Shown here in pieces: positions 25,215 through 35,182 of a stretch of DNA of 64,000 bases. Both the position numbers and the translations under genes were made by a program. The notes beneath the pieces were generated by a model that worked only from the letters and a program-made list of their open reading frames with translations, ran no database searches and had not been told where the DNA came from. Position 1 is the stretch's first letter; every line of letters begins with the position of its first letter. Source of the DNA: Acidobacteriota bacterium (GTDB taxonomy: Bacteria > Acidobacteriota > Terriglobia > Terriglobales > Acidobacteriaceae); the NCBI GenBank assembly GCA_018268915.1, contig JAFDVQ010000006.1:496001-560000 (forward strand), written 5' to 3'.

Positions 25215-27440
25215 TCAGTGCACGTCAACCGACCGGTCTACTTCGTACTCCATGATGTGGAAGTAAGCCTCCCACCCGGTCCATGACATTGGAGCAAGCA
25301 TCCTCGCCATTGGATCTTTCAGGTGATCCTCATACGCCTGCACCAACTCACGCGTTCGGTAGACACCCGTAAGCCAGTCTCCCCGATACCAGTTCTTCCA
25401 CTTGCCGTACTCCGCCGCATGCATTGACGCCTGAACCGCCTCGAGCGAGACGTTCGCTTCGTGCGCCTCCAGCTGCGCCTTCAACGCGTCTCCGGCCTCG
25501 TCATCCTGCACGGCCTGCGCAATCAACTCCAGCGCGCGGTTGCTCTCGCGATTGATCGTGATCATGGTCAGCACGGCCGCCTGGTAGTAATCGCGTCTCT
25601 CTGCGGCAACCAGCATCTTCGCCGCCACCGCATCCTGCCACACTGCGTCCCACCGCGGCTGCGCCTCTTCGCATTCCTTGATGTCCTGTTCCAGCATTGC
25701 CTTGTTCTGTTCAGCCGAGAATTGTGGAACAAGTCGCGGCGCTGTCCACTTAGGCGACTGGCTCGGAATGCTTGCAACCTGTCCCTCGCTCAGCCGGTCC
25801 AGCAGCAATCGCCGAATCTCCGTGTGATAGTGCTGGTCGCCATTCATGCGCGGCACTCTGCTGTACTCCGGCCTTGCCGGAGGCGCATTGCCCGCCGACG
25901 TTAGTTCCGTCGCCGCATGCTCACTCCGCATCGACGGTGCTGCAAAGTACTCCCGGTACACGGCCGCCACCGCATCGGCAGCCTTCGCACCAAATTCCTC
26001 CGCAGCCCATTGCTTGTAGAACGCGATATCCGCATCCGGGCCGGTCTGTGCGCCACTCCATGCCGCCTCCATCACCGCGCGAGCCGTCATCGCCACAGGC
26101 CGGATATCGCTTGTGTTGACCAGGAAATAATTCGTCGCTCCCGCCTTGATATACCGGCCCATCTCCTCATCGATCACCGAAACCGGCACCATCTCCGAAA
26201 GCTGATTGGCATTGAAGTTCATCATCGCGACGTGAAAATACGCACCCTGTCCTGCTGCGACCCTACCTCCATCCTGCATGTCGCCATAGCCCGTATCCGC
26301 CCACACCAGCGTCACCTCCGGCGGAATCTTCAGCAGACCTTTCTGCATCAGCCGCGCGCCCTCCTGCCATAGATCCGTCACAAACTGCGCCTTCGGATAT
26401 CTCGCGCGCACAATCTTCATCTGCTCTGCGATCGCATCGCTAATCCGCTTCCCCAGCAGTTCGTCGTTATCACGCACGCTTTCGTCGAGCGATGCATAGC
26501 TCGCATCCGACAGTCCGCGCAATCCCACGCTCCACAAGATCTCCTCATCCGGCTTGTACGTGGCCACCGCATTTGTCCACGCCCGCTCCAGGATCTCCGG
26601 ATGCGTCGAGAAGTTATACGGCACATCCTTCGGCCACCGCGCCACATTCACGCCCAGCGGAATCGCATGGTGCTGATTGATGATCAGCCCGCGCCTCGAC
26701 GCAGCTTCAACCTGCGCATCGTCCGGAAAGATCCACGTCCCCGGCACGATCATGTTGCCCTTCAACCGCAGAATCGTCTCAAAGATGTTGTCCCACACCC
26801 GCAGCGAAATCCCGGTCCGCTTGCTCTTCAATCCCGGAATCCACCCGCTCAGCAAATCCTCGTCATTCGTGAAGACCCCCCGGTACTTGATCACCGGGCT
26901 TGGATACACCTTCGCAAAGTCCGCGGGCAGAACGATCGAGCTGCGCCTCTCCGGCAATTTGTCCGTCCACAGGTACATCGGGTCCGTTCCCAGCACCATC
27001 TGCGAGAACTGGTAGATCGCATAGATCGTCCCCCGCATATCCGCGCCCGTCAGGCACACCATGTCGCGAACCTGGCGTCCTCCTAGATGCACCACCGAAA
27101 ACGCAAACGACTCCGTCTCCTTCGGAGCTTTGCACCGTGCTCCAAACTCCGGTGTCTTCGGCCCGGAAATCAAAATGGCCACCTGTCCTGAATCTTCCAG
27201 ATGATCCGAGAACGTCGGCTTCTGTCCAAAGACCTTGCTGAAATCGCTGAGCAAGTCCTCCGTGGCCCGCCGCACCGGAGCCGATTCGTCGTTGCTCTCC
27301 AGAATCGTCACCGAGCTGTCGATCGTTACGTTTCGCTGCACTCGCTCCGCTCTGAGTTCCGAATATGAAAAAAGCAGCGCGAGCGCCGCAACTACGACCA
27401 ACTTTGATTCGAGCAAGTGAATCTTCAAGTGAGCTCTCAT
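25215..27440 (-). CDS. glycoside hydrolase family 115 protein (xylan alpha-1,2-glucuronidase type)
   Basis: GH115 enzymes remove glucuronic acid or 4-O-methyl-glucuronic acid from glucuronoxylan. The 741-residue chain begins with a hydrophobic export segment (LVVVAALALLFSYSELRA). It has the family core PVIKYRGVFTNDEDLLSGW (about 185-203), GNMIVPGTWIFPDD, NQHHAIPLGVNVARW, WSVGLRGLSD and VWADTGYGDMQDGG. The length is somewhat below the full family because the C-terminal accessory domain appears reduced; this is a rough judgement. The gene is convergent with the sulfatase gene and probably monocistronic. Together these genes suggest extracellular breakdown of decorated plant polysaccharide. Confidence 0.9.
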   Translation of the reverse strand: MRAHLKIHLLESKLVVVAALALLFSYSELRAERVQRNVTIDSSVTILESNDESAPVRRATEDLLSDFSKVFGQKPTFSDHLEDSGQVAILISGPKTPEFGARCKAPKETESFAFSVVHLGGRQVRDMVCLTGADMRGTIYAIYQFSQMVLGTDPMYLWTDKLPERRSSIVLPADFAKVYPSPVIKYRGVFTNDEDLLSGWIPGLKSKRTGISLRVWDNIFETILRLKGNMIVPGTWIFPDDAQVEAASRRGLIINQHHAIPLGVNVARWPKDVPYNFSTHPEILERAWTNAVATYKPDEEILWSVGLRGLSDASYASLDESVRDNDELLGKRISDAIAEQMKIVRARYPKAQFVTDLWQEGARLMQKGLLKIPPEVTLVWADTGYGDMQDGGRVAAGQGAYFHVAMMNFNANQLSEMVPVSVIDEEMGRYIKAGATNYFLVNTSDIRPVAMTARAVMEAAWSGAQTGPDADIAFYKQWAAEEFGAKAADAVAAVYREYFAAPSMRSEHAATELTSAGNAPPARPEYSRVPRMNGDQHYHTEIRRLLLDRLSEGQVASIPSQSPKWTAPRLVPQFSAEQNKAMLEQDIKECEEAQPRWDAVWQDAVAAKMLVAAERRDYYQAAVLTMITINRESNRALELIAQAVQDDEAGDALKAQLEAHEANVSLEAVQASMHAAEYGKWKNWYRGDWLTGVYRTRELVQAYEDHLKDPMARMLAPMSWTGWEAYFHIMEYEVDRSVDVH

Positions 27441-27564
27441 GAACGTGGGACCCTCGCCAGGACACCTGAATCCTAGCGAGAATCACGCTCCAATGGAAAG
27501 GGCAGCCGTGCGTTCTCACTCAAACATTGTGACGGTTGTTGCGCTCCAGCCCAACAGACAGCAA

Positions 27565-27588
27565 GGCCCGCCATTCTTCTGGCGGGCC
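27565..27588 (-). terminator. hairpin terminator downstream of the secreted lectin-like gene
   Basis: GGCCCGCCA (27565-27573) pairs perfectly with TGGCGGGCC (27580-27588) around a six-base loop. On the minus strand it lies 20 bases past the stop codon at 27608, followed by TTGCTGTCTGTTGG, a weak T-rich tail. This separates the gene from the downstream GH115 gene. Confidence 0.7.
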
Positions 27589-27607
27589 TCACTGCATCGG
27601 GCACTGC

Positions 27608-28615
27608 CTACCAATGATAGACAGTCATGTTGTCTACGAAGATATGCGAACCACCACTGCCGCTCGGCGGATCCACCTGTACATTTGCCGTCAAAGTCTG
27701 CCCCCAGCCAAGCGAGTAAGCACTGAATGCCGTAACCCCGATGTTCGACACCTTCCCATCCAGGGCCACGCTCTTGTAAGTCACCCAGCCGGAATCATTG
27801 CGCGAATAGAGAATCTGCACATGGTGCCACTGGTTAGTCCCCCAGCTGTGCGGGTTGCAATATGCCGATGTATTTACCCAGTGCGGATTGGGACTCGATG
27901 CCGATCCCGTGTTGGTCGAAAAATCCCAGGTACTCGACCACCCGTTGCATTGAAAGCCGTACAGAATCGTCTGCCCATTCGACAACACCTGGTTCAGATC
28001 GAGCTCCAGAATTTGCACGCCCGTCGAGGGCGATTGCAGATAGACCCACAGGTCCAGAGCGAAATTGTGCGCCGCCGCATCGTCGCTGAAGCTCACGCTG
28101 TAGCGCTGCCCGCCGTAGTTGCTGTAGCTTGTCGCGAACTGCCTCGCGGCGCCGCTCATCGAGTGAGAGCTAACGATGTTCATCCATCCGCTCGAGCTTC
28201 CCGGCGTTCCGCTGTCGTGAGTCGAAATCCAGTTGCCCAGCGTCTGCAGTGAGCTGTTGCTCGCGGCATTCGCTGGAATCACCGAGGATACGCTGGTTAC
28301 GTTGATCGCCACATCGGTGACACAGACGCCGCCTGCGTTACCCCACGCCTTCACGTGCAGCGTGTGCCCGCCGGTCGACGCCGAAACAGAAGTATCGATC
28401 GTCTGGCTTTTGAAGACCGTTGTGCTCGTGCTGCTGTCGAGGCTGTATCCGGTTGTCACAACGCTCTGTGATCCACACCAGTTCGAGAATGCCGAAAGCT
28501 TGAACGGCGAGCCGACGCTTGCATTGTTTCCAGGACTGTAGACGATGACTCCTGCCACTGCGGGTACTGCTGAAATTGCGGGTATTAGTAGAAAAAGAGC
28601 GATTCTTCTCAACAT
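27608..28615 (-). CDS. secreted Ig-like plus LamG/lectin-like beta-sandwich protein
   Basis: The 335-residue protein has signal peptide MLRRIALFLLIPAISAVPAVAG. A short Ig-like module (about 23-115, VIVYSPGNNASVGSPFKLSA...THTLHVKAWGNAGG-type) precedes a concanavalin A/LamG-like domain (about 135-335: NFALDLWVYLQSPSTGVQILELDLNQVL, WHHVQILYSRND, HIFVDNMTVYHW). The family is secreted and common in Acidobacteriota. Carbohydrate binding is inference from fold resemblance and from the neighbouring sulfatase and GH115 genes. No catalytic residues were identified. It ends with a hairpin terminator. Confidence 0.75.
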   Translation of the reverse strand: MLRRIALFLLIPAISAVPAVAGVIVYSPGNNASVGSPFKLSAFSNWCGSQSVVTTGYSLDSSTSTTVFKSQTIDTSVSASTGGHTLHVKAWGNAGGVCVTDVAINVTSVSSVIPANAASNSSLQTLGNWISTHDSGTPGSSSGWMNIVSSHSMSGAARQFATSYSNYGGQRYSVSFSDDAAAHNFALDLWVYLQSPSTGVQILELDLNQVLSNGQTILYGFQCNGWSSTWDFSTNTGSASSPNPHWVNTSAYCNPHSWGTNQWHHVQILYSRNDSGWVTYKSVALDGKVSNIGVTAFSAYSLGWGQTLTANVQVDPPSGSGGSHIFVDNMTVYHW

Positions 28616-29132
28616 GCGATCGGTCCTTCACCCATCCGTTTCTTTAAGTGCGGAACATGCACTCCGACTCAGAGCATTTGGCGCACAGCTCTCCTCATCT
28701 CCTTTTCGACAAGGAGCAGCTATGCGCTGCGATTTCAAATGGGTTGTTTTGAGCGGAGGCTGAAAGCGCCTGAGAGAACTACTCAACAACCTCTTCAATC
28801 TGTATTCGCCTCACCGCGGCGGAATTGTCGCCGGATGAGTTGGCTTTCCAATCAGAGTTTCAGAGCCCGAGGCAAAGGTTGAGTGATGCAGATCACCAGC
28901 ATTGGAGCCCGCTCAACCTGACCTGCGGACAGAAACCTGGACCGGCAGGCAACCAGTATGAGAGTTTTTGTTACGCCCATACTTACATCATCCCCGGAGG
29001 GCTTGCAATACACTTCTCCCAGCCGATGCGAAAGATCGATTACGGTCGTTACAGATTTTCTTATTGACTCGGGACGGGAACCAGAAGTCTCCGTGCCCTG
29101 CGCGGAAATAGCGAGCTATGTTGATCACAAAC
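28616..29132. other. 517-bp gap without a recognised gene
   Basis: It holds the promoter side of the lectin-like gene and the 3' side of the efflux channel gene. The only small open frame with a good ribosome site is 28722-28763 (AAGGAG then ATG, 13 codons, MRCDFKWVVLSGG), which is too short to judge. The remainder shows no tRNA, repeat or clear hairpin series. Confidence 0.5.
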
Positions 29133-30611
29133 TCAGTGCGGTAGTTGTGTCGTATCCCATCCGCCACCCAGCGCGCGAACGAGACCCACACTCGCCGCGA
29201 ACTGCCTGGTCTTCAGATCCGTCAGCGTGCGCTGATTCGTCAGCAAAGCCGTCTCCGCAACCAGCACTTCGAGATAGTTCGTTACGCCGCCCTTGTATCG
29301 CTGATTCGAGAGATCGAGCGAATGCTGCGCAGCGTCGACAGCGCGCCGCTCCGTCGTTGTCTCCTCGTCAAGCACACGCAAATCCGAGAGCCGGTCTTCT
29401 ACTTCGTTGAATGCGCCCAGAACCGTAGCCCGATACGTCGCCGAATCTGCTTCGTACAGACGCCGAGCCTGCTCCGTGATCGCATGGCGTCGCCCGGCAT
29501 CAAACAGAATCTGCGTCGCCTGCGCACCTAGGCTCCAGAGCGCGCTCGGCCCTTGAATGAGTGTCCCGATGTTCGTGCTCTCGAATCCGCCTCCGCCGCC
29601 GATCACCACATTTGGATAGTAGGCGCTGATCGCCACGCCGATACGTGCGTTGGCCGCCGCCGTCCGACGCTCTGTCGCGGAAATATCCGGCCGTCTCTCG
29701 ATCAGCTGCGATGGAACTCCCACCGGAATGCTCGGTAGGTCAAGATCGAGCGGCGCGGTCTGCAGGGTCACCTCGCGTGCCTCTTTGTTGATCAGCGTCG
29801 CGATCGCATGTTCAAACTGGCTGCGCGCCTGGTTCACATCCACGAGCTGCGCCTGCGTGGTCTCCAGCTGCGTCAAAGCCTGCGCCACCACAATCTCTGC
29901 CGCCAGCCCGCCCTTTACCAATTGCTGATTGAGCTCAGCCTGATGCTTGTAATCGGAAACCGTTCTTTCCAGCAACCGCGCGTCCGAATCCAACCCACGC
30001 AGTTCGAAGTAGTCCGTTGCCAGCTCTGCATGAAGAACAAGGTCAAGATTCGCCAGATCCGCTGCCGTCGCCTCAGCGCTGGCCTGCGACGCCTCAACAT
30101 TGCGCCGCACGCGGCCCCAGAGATCCGGTTCCCAGCTAGCCTGTCCGCCCAGTTGCAGATCGGTGTACTGAGTCCCCGCGCCCGGCTGCACCAGAGGCCG
30201 ATGCGCTGAAACCTTTTCGCGAGTGCCGGCAGCATTCCCTGAAAGCGTGGGATAGAAATCCGCGCGCGCAATCCGCACCGCGTCGCGAGCCGCGAGGTAG
30301 TTCTGCATCGCCGCACGCAGATTCTGATTCTGCCCGGCGATCTGGTCTTCAAGCGCGTTGAGCTGCGGGTCCTTGTAGACCTCCCACCATTTTCCGCGCA
30401 GCATTCCATCCGACGGCGTGGCCTGCTTCCACGTCCCTCCATTCGGATTCGGCGGCGGCTCAGTCGCAGTTGCGGCGCTCTCTTTGTAGGCAGGAGGAGG
30501 CGCGGCAGGCAGATCCGGCCGCTTGTAGTTCGGCCCAACTGTGCATCCAGTTAGAAGAGACAGGATTGCCAGCATCCCCCGGCCCCGCAGTTTTGACATC
30601 AACTGCGTCAC
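29133..30611 (-). CDS. RND efflux outer-membrane lipoprotein (OprM/NodT type)
   Basis: The outer-membrane channel of a tripartite pump. The 492-residue protein begins with a lipoprotein signal (GMLAILSLLTGC, Cys about 22) followed by TVGPNYKRPDLPAAPPPAYKE, a hallmark of the OprM/NodT group. Two outer-membrane efflux repeats follow (about 95-290 and 310-485), rich in long amphipathic helices, with LGGQASWEPDLWGRVRRNVEAS and ERRPDISATERRTAAANARIGVA. It starts with GTG, and the GTGA overlaps the adaptor stop at 30608-30611, so it is translationally coupled as the last gene of the permease-adaptor-channel operon. Confidence 0.94.
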   Translation of the reverse strand: MTQLMSKLRGRGMLAILSLLTGCTVGPNYKRPDLPAAPPPAYKESAATATEPPPNPNGGTWKQATPSDGMLRGKWWEVYKDPQLNALEDQIAGQNQNLRAAMQNYLAARDAVRIARADFYPTLSGNAAGTREKVSAHRPLVQPGAGTQYTDLQLGGQASWEPDLWGRVRRNVEASQASAEATAADLANLDLVLHAELATDYFELRGLDSDARLLERTVSDYKHQAELNQQLVKGGLAAEIVVAQALTQLETTQAQLVDVNQARSQFEHAIATLINKEAREVTLQTAPLDLDLPSIPVGVPSQLIERRPDISATERRTAAANARIGVAISAYYPNVVIGGGGGFESTNIGTLIQGPSALWSLGAQATQILFDAGRRHAITEQARRLYEADSATYRATVLGAFNEVEDRLSDLRVLDEETTTERRAVDAAQHSLDLSNQRYKGGVTNYLEVLVAETALLTNQRTLTDLKTRQFAASVGLVRALGGGWDTTQLPH

Positions 30612-31861
30612 CCTTTACCCCCTTGGCCCTGCTGTCCGTTTAGTTGTTCCTGGCTGGGGCTCTGCGGATTCACCTTCTCGCCCTCGATCAGCGAATCCGG
30701 CGGATCCTGGATCACCAGGTCTCCTGCCTTCAGCCCGTTCACAATCTGCACCGTACGTCCGTCGTCCTGTCCGATCGTTACCGGCACCACATGCGCGGTC
30801 TTGTCCGCTCCCAGTACGCCCACCTGCGTCCCCTCGCGACGGAAGATAATCGCAGACACCGGCACAACAAACGTCTGCGCCGACGGCGCCTTGAAGTGCA
30901 CCTGCGCCAGCGATCCCGGCAGCAGCTCGCCCTTCCGATTGTCCACATCGATCTCCACCAGCAGCGTCCGGCTGGTCGGGTCGATCGCGTGCGAGGTGCG
31001 CACCAGCGTACCCTGGAACATCTGGCTCGGCCGTTCGGGGAACGACATATCAATCTTCGTTCCCGGCTTCAGATTCGCCGAATACATCTGCGGCACATTT
31101 GTGTACACACGCAGCGTGTTCAGCGATTGCATGTGGAACAGCTCGCGAGCTGCGCCTGTGTCAATCAGCTGCCCTGTATCGATCGAGCGCCCGGTCACCA
31201 CGCCGTCAAAGGGCGCGTAAATCTTCTCGAACGACTGAAGCTGCTTTAGCCTCTCCACGTTTGCCTGCGCCGACTTAACCGACGAGGCCGTAGCCGTCGC
31301 CTGGTTCGTAAAGTTCTCCGTATCCTGCTGCGACACTGCATTTGTCGCCACCAGTCCCTGGTAGCGCTGCGCCTGGGCCTTCGCGTTTTTCGCGTTGGCT
31401 TCTGCCGTGCCAAGGTCTGCCTCAGCCTGCGCCAGTTGCTGGTCGAGTTCGGGAGTGGCAATCTCCGCCAGCAACTCACCCTTTTTCACATGCGAACCAA
31501 TGTCGTGATACCACTTGGTCAGATAGCCTGAGGTACGAGCGTAGATGGGCGCATCGGTGTAAGCAGTCACGTTGCCGGGCAGAACGAACGTGTCTGTCGG
31601 CGCGCCCTGCTTTGGAGCCAGCGCGATCACCACGGGTGCAGCAAGTTCCTGCGTCGACTTCGCCAGAACATTCGTGCGATGAATCCGGCTCAGGATGCCG
31701 AACGTCGCCAGTGCCGCAAACACGATCAGCACGATCACCAGCGCTGTCACCGCAAGCCCTTTCGCAATGGGCTTTGCCTCGGGCGCGTGTTGCGTGTCGT
31801 GCCCCTCGTGCGGCATCTTCTTTTGGGCCTGACCCGAGTTCGAATGCGATTCATTACTCAT
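30608..31861 (-). CDS. RND efflux periplasmic adaptor (HlyD/MFP family)
   Basis: Links the inner-membrane permease to the outer-membrane channel. The 417-residue protein has a cytoplasmic N-terminus with His-rich EGHDTQHAPE, one transmembrane span (about 33-55, AVTALVIVLIVFAALATFGIL), a lipoyl/barrel-sandwich half (GNVTAYTDAPIYARTSGYLTKWY, then APFDGVVTGRSIDTGQLID), a coiled-coil hairpin between (about 150-215), and beta-barrel and membrane-proximal domains. The start ATG lies 33 bp after the permease stop. It is the middle gene of a complete efflux operon. Confidence 0.94.
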   Translation of the reverse strand: MSNESHSNSGQAQKKMPHEGHDTQHAPEAKPIAKGLAVTALVIVLIVFAALATFGILSRIHRTNVLAKSTQELAAPVVIALAPKQGAPTDTFVLPGNVTAYTDAPIYARTSGYLTKWYHDIGSHVKKGELLAEIATPELDQQLAQAEADLGTAEANAKNAKAQAQRYQGLVATNAVSQQDTENFTNQATATASSVKSAQANVERLKQLQSFEKIYAPFDGVVTGRSIDTGQLIDTGAARELFHMQSLNTLRVYTNVPQMYSANLKPGTKIDMSFPERPSQMFQGTLVRTSHAIDPTSRTLLVEIDVDNRKGELLPGSLAQVHFKAPSAQTFVVPVSAIIFRREGTQVGVLGADKTAHVVPVTIGQDDGRTVQIVNGLKAGDLVIQDPPDSLIEGEKVNPQSPSQEQLNGQQGQGGKG

Positions 31862-31894
31862 AGCCTGCTCCAGATTCCATTCCAGTACCGCTCA

Positions 31895-34800
31895 TCAGCT
31901 GAACTCATCGAATGTTGCGGCCTCGCTTTCACGGCGGCTTGCGCGATTTTTCTTTTCAAGCCACCCATGCACGACGGAAAAGAACGCCGGCACAAAGAAC
32001 AGTGTCGCAAACGTCGCCAGCAGCAATCCGCCAATTACGGCGCGTCCCAGCGGCGCATTCTGTTCGCCGCCTTCGCCCAGTCCAAGGGCCATGGGCATCA
32101 TGCCCAGGATCATTGCCAGCGCCGTCATCAGCACCGGGCGCAGCCGGACGAAGCCGGCATTCAGCGCCGCCTGCCGTGCATCTCCCACCAGCTCTTCCAG
32201 CTGTTCGCGCGCAAAGCTCACCACAAGAATCGAGTTCGCAGTAGCCACACCCATGCACATGATGGCTCCGGTCAGCGCCGGAACGCTCAGCCGCGTACCC
32301 GTCAGGAAGAGGAACCATGTGATTCCTGCCAGCGCTGCCGGCAGCGCCGAAATGATCAGGAATGGATCGAGCCATGATTGGAAGTTCACCACGATCAGCA
32401 AGTAGACCAGCAGCACTGAGAAGATCAGCCCCAACAGAAGCCCCATATAAGACTTCTGCATGGTCTCGCTCTGCCCGCGCAGCACAATGTGCGATCCGCG
32501 CGGCAGCTGCTTTTCGTATTTCTCTTTGATCTTCTCCACCTCGCGAGTAACCGTGCCGAGATCCGTTCCCACCACATTCGTGTAGATGTCGATCACCGGC
32601 TGCACGTCGTAGTGGCTCACCGTTCCCAACTCCGCCCCGGGTTTGAACTCCGCAAGGTTGCCGAGAATCTGCACAGGCGGCGGCGCGCCCGGAGCAGCCG
32701 TCGCTGGCGGCATCGAAACCGCTGCAGCATTCCCCGCGAGATTCCCGCCGGCGCTCGCTGATGCGTTGCCCGCTCTCGTCACCGGCAGGCTCTGCAACCC
32801 CGAAATCGTGTCCAGCCGGTATTGCGGCGCCTGCACAGCAACGTTGTAGCTCACGCCGTTCCGTGGATCGAGATAGAAGCTCGGCGTCGTCTGGAAGCTC
32901 CCGCTCAACGCCACCAAAAGACTCTGCGCCACATCACGCTGGGCGAAGCCAATAGCCTGCGCGCGCGTTCGGTCTACGTTGACAGTCAAGTTGGGAAGAT
33001 CAAATGGCTGCTGAATACGCGCATCTGTCGCTCCAGTCACATAGCGCACTTCATTCAGCATCTTTTCCGCAATCGCACGGTTGCCATAGAGATTCGGACC
33101 CACGATCTGCACATCGATCGGCGCCGACAAGCCGAAATTCAAAATCTGCGTCACGATGTCCACGGGTAGCACATAGAAGGTGACGCCAGGGTAATCGTGC
33201 GCCAATACAGCTCTCAGGTCCTCGACATACTCGTCAGTCGGCCGGTGCTTCTCTGCCAGCTGCACCTGGATATCCGCATCGGCTGGCCCGACGGTAGCGG
33301 ATGTCGAATAGGAGAGATTAAGGCCGGAGTAGGGCAGTCCGACGTTGTCGACAATCGTTCCGACCTCATCCGCTGGAATATGCTGTCGGATCGTGCGATC
33401 GATGTGATCGCAGAGCGCCGCTGTCTCCTCGATGCGCGTGCCGGTCCGCGCCCTCACGTGAATCTTGAACTGCCCCGCATCGACCGAAGGGAAGAAGTCC
33501 CGTCCCAGCCATGGCACCAGCAAACCAACAGACCCGACCGAGAACAGGATGAAGATGATGAGAAAGACGCCGGCGAAGTTCACGCAGAGCGTCAGCAGCC
33601 GCATATAGGCGTTCCGAAACCCAGTGAAGAATCTTTCGAACCCGCTCTGGAACCGTACGAATGGATTACGGCTCGCTCCTCTTCGCGCCACTGCCGCATC
33701 GTCATGTTCGTGCAGCAGGTACTTGGCCATCGTAGGCACCAGCGTTCGCGAGAGCAGGTAGCTTGCGAGCATGGCGAAAATCACGGCTTCGGCCATCGGC
33801 ACAAACAAATACCGCGCTACTCCGCTCAGCAGGAACATCGGCACAAACACAATGCAAATTGCCAGTGTCGAGACGAATGCGGGGATAGCAATCTGGGCCG
33901 AGCCGTCCAGGATCGACTGCTCCAGTTCCTTGCCCTGCTCCAGATAGCGATTGATATTCTCGATCGCAACCGTAGCATCGTCGACCAGAATCCCGACCGC
34001 CAGCGCCAGACCACCCAGCGTCATGATGTTGATCGTCTCGCCCAGAGCCGAAAGCACAATCAACGAACAAAGAATCGATAACGGAATCGAGACCGCGATA
34101 ATGATGGTCGATCGCCAGCTCCCTAAGAACACCAGGATCATCACCGCTGTCAGGCAGGCCGCAATCAGTGCCTCGCGCACCACGCCGTTGATCGCCCCGC
34201 GCACAAAAATAGACTGGTCTGATAGTGCCTCGATGCGCATCTGCGGAGGCACTTGGCCTTTAACGTAGTCGAGCTTCTCGCGCACCTGCTTGATAATGTT
34301 GAGCGTTGACGCGGAACCCGTCTTCATGATCGACATCATCACGGAGCGCTGCCCGTCCACCCGCACAATGTTGGTCTGCGGCGGATTGCCGTCGCGCACG
34401 TGCGCCACGTCGCGCACGTAGATCATCGCGCCATTCACGACGCGAATCGGAAGATTATTTAGCTCGTCAACAACGGTGGGCGCTGAGTTCGTCTCGATCG
34501 CATACTCGAACCGGTCCATCTTCATCGTGCCGGATGGCACGATCAGATTTTGGGCCGAAACCGCGTTCACCACATCGGCGGGAGAGAGTTGATGTGCCTG
34601 CAACGCGTTGGGGTCGATATCTACCTGGATCTGGCGCTGCTTGCCGCCATAGGGATACGGAGTCTGCGCGCCTTCGACAGTCGCCAACTGCGTTCGTATT
34701 GTGTTCTGCCCCGTATCGAACAGTTGCTGTTCGCTCAGACCCGTTCCCGATAGGCCCAGCATCAGCACTGGAACGCTCGATGCGTTGTACTGGATGATGA

Positions 34801-35182
34801 AGGGCGGATTTGTCCCAGGCGGCAATTGCCGCAACTGTACCTGAGAGATCGAGGTCACCTGAGCGACAGCACTGGCAATGTTGGCGTGTGGCTGGAAGAA
34901 GATCTTGATTACGGCAACGCCGGCCAGCGTCTGCGACTCGATGTGCTCGATGTCGCTTACAGTGGTTGTCATTCCCCGTTCACTGTTGCTGACAATCCGG
35001 TTTGTCATCTCCTCCGCTGATAATCCGGAGTAGTTCCACACCACGGTCACGACAGGGATGTCGATGTTCGGAAAGATATCCGTCGGCATCGACATGATGC
35101 TGTACACGCCCAGAATCAGAATCAGGAGCGCAAAAACGACAAATGTATACGGCCGCCTAAGCGCAAGCCGAACAATCCACAT
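31895..35182 (-). CDS. RND efflux permease (HAE1-like)
   Basis: A proton-driven inner-membrane transporter of 1095 residues with the usual 12 helices and two large periplasmic loops. N-terminus RRPYTFVVFALLILILGVYSI is helix 1. GGLALAVGILVDDATVAIENI (about 392-412) is helix 4 with the proton-relay Asp pair. The second half begins LLTLCVNFAGVFLIIFILF. The second loop carries an Ala/Gly/Pro-rich segment (about 790-825, SASAGGNLAGNAAAV) absent from compact homologues. Drug or solvent export is typical but substrate cannot be read from sequence. First gene of the operon with adaptor and channel. Confidence 0.95.
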   Translation of the reverse strand: MWIVRLALRRPYTFVVFALLILILGVYSIMSMPTDIFPNIDIPVVTVVWNYSGLSAEEMTNRIVSNSERGMTTTVSDIEHIESQTLAGVAVIKIFFQPHANIASAVAQVTSISQVQLRQLPPGTNPPFIIQYNASSVPVLMLGLSGTGLSEQQLFDTGQNTIRTQLATVEGAQTPYPYGGKQRQIQVDIDPNALQAHQLSPADVVNAVSAQNLIVPSGTMKMDRFEYAIETNSAPTVVDELNNLPIRVVNGAMIYVRDVAHVRDGNPPQTNIVRVDGQRSVMMSIMKTGSASTLNIIKQVREKLDYVKGQVPPQMRIEALSDQSIFVRGAINGVVREALIAACLTAVMILVFLGSWRSTIIIAVSIPLSILCSLIVLSALGETINIMTLGGLALAVGILVDDATVAIENINRYLEQGKELEQSILDGSAQIAIPAFVSTLAICIVFVPMFLLSGVARYLFVPMAEAVIFAMLASYLLSRTLVPTMAKYLLHEHDDAAVARRGASRNPFVRFQSGFERFFTGFRNAYMRLLTLCVNFAGVFLIIFILFSVGSVGLLVPWLGRDFFPSVDAGQFKIHVRARTGTRIEETAALCDHIDRTIRQHIPADEVGTIVDNVGLPYSGLNLSYSTSATVGPADADIQVQLAEKHRPTDEYVEDLRAVLAHDYPGVTFYVLPVDIVTQILNFGLSAPIDVQIVGPNLYGNRAIAEKMLNEVRYVTGATDARIQQPFDLPNLTVNVDRTRAQAIGFAQRDVAQSLLVALSGSFQTTPSFYLDPRNGVSYNVAVQAPQYRLDTISGLQSLPVTRAGNASASAGGNLAGNAAAVSMPPATAAPGAPPPVQILGNLAEFKPGAELGTVSHYDVQPVIDIYTNVVGTDLGTVTREVEKIKEKYEKQLPRGSHIVLRGQSETMQKSYMGLLLGLIFSVLLVYLLIVVNFQSWLDPFLIISALPAALAGITWFLFLTGTRLSVPALTGAIMCMGVATANSILVVSFAREQLEELVGDARQAALNAGFVRLRPVLMTALAMILGMMPMALGLGEGGEQNAPLGRAVIGGLLLATFATLFFVPAFFSVVHGWLEKKNRASRRESEAATFDEFS

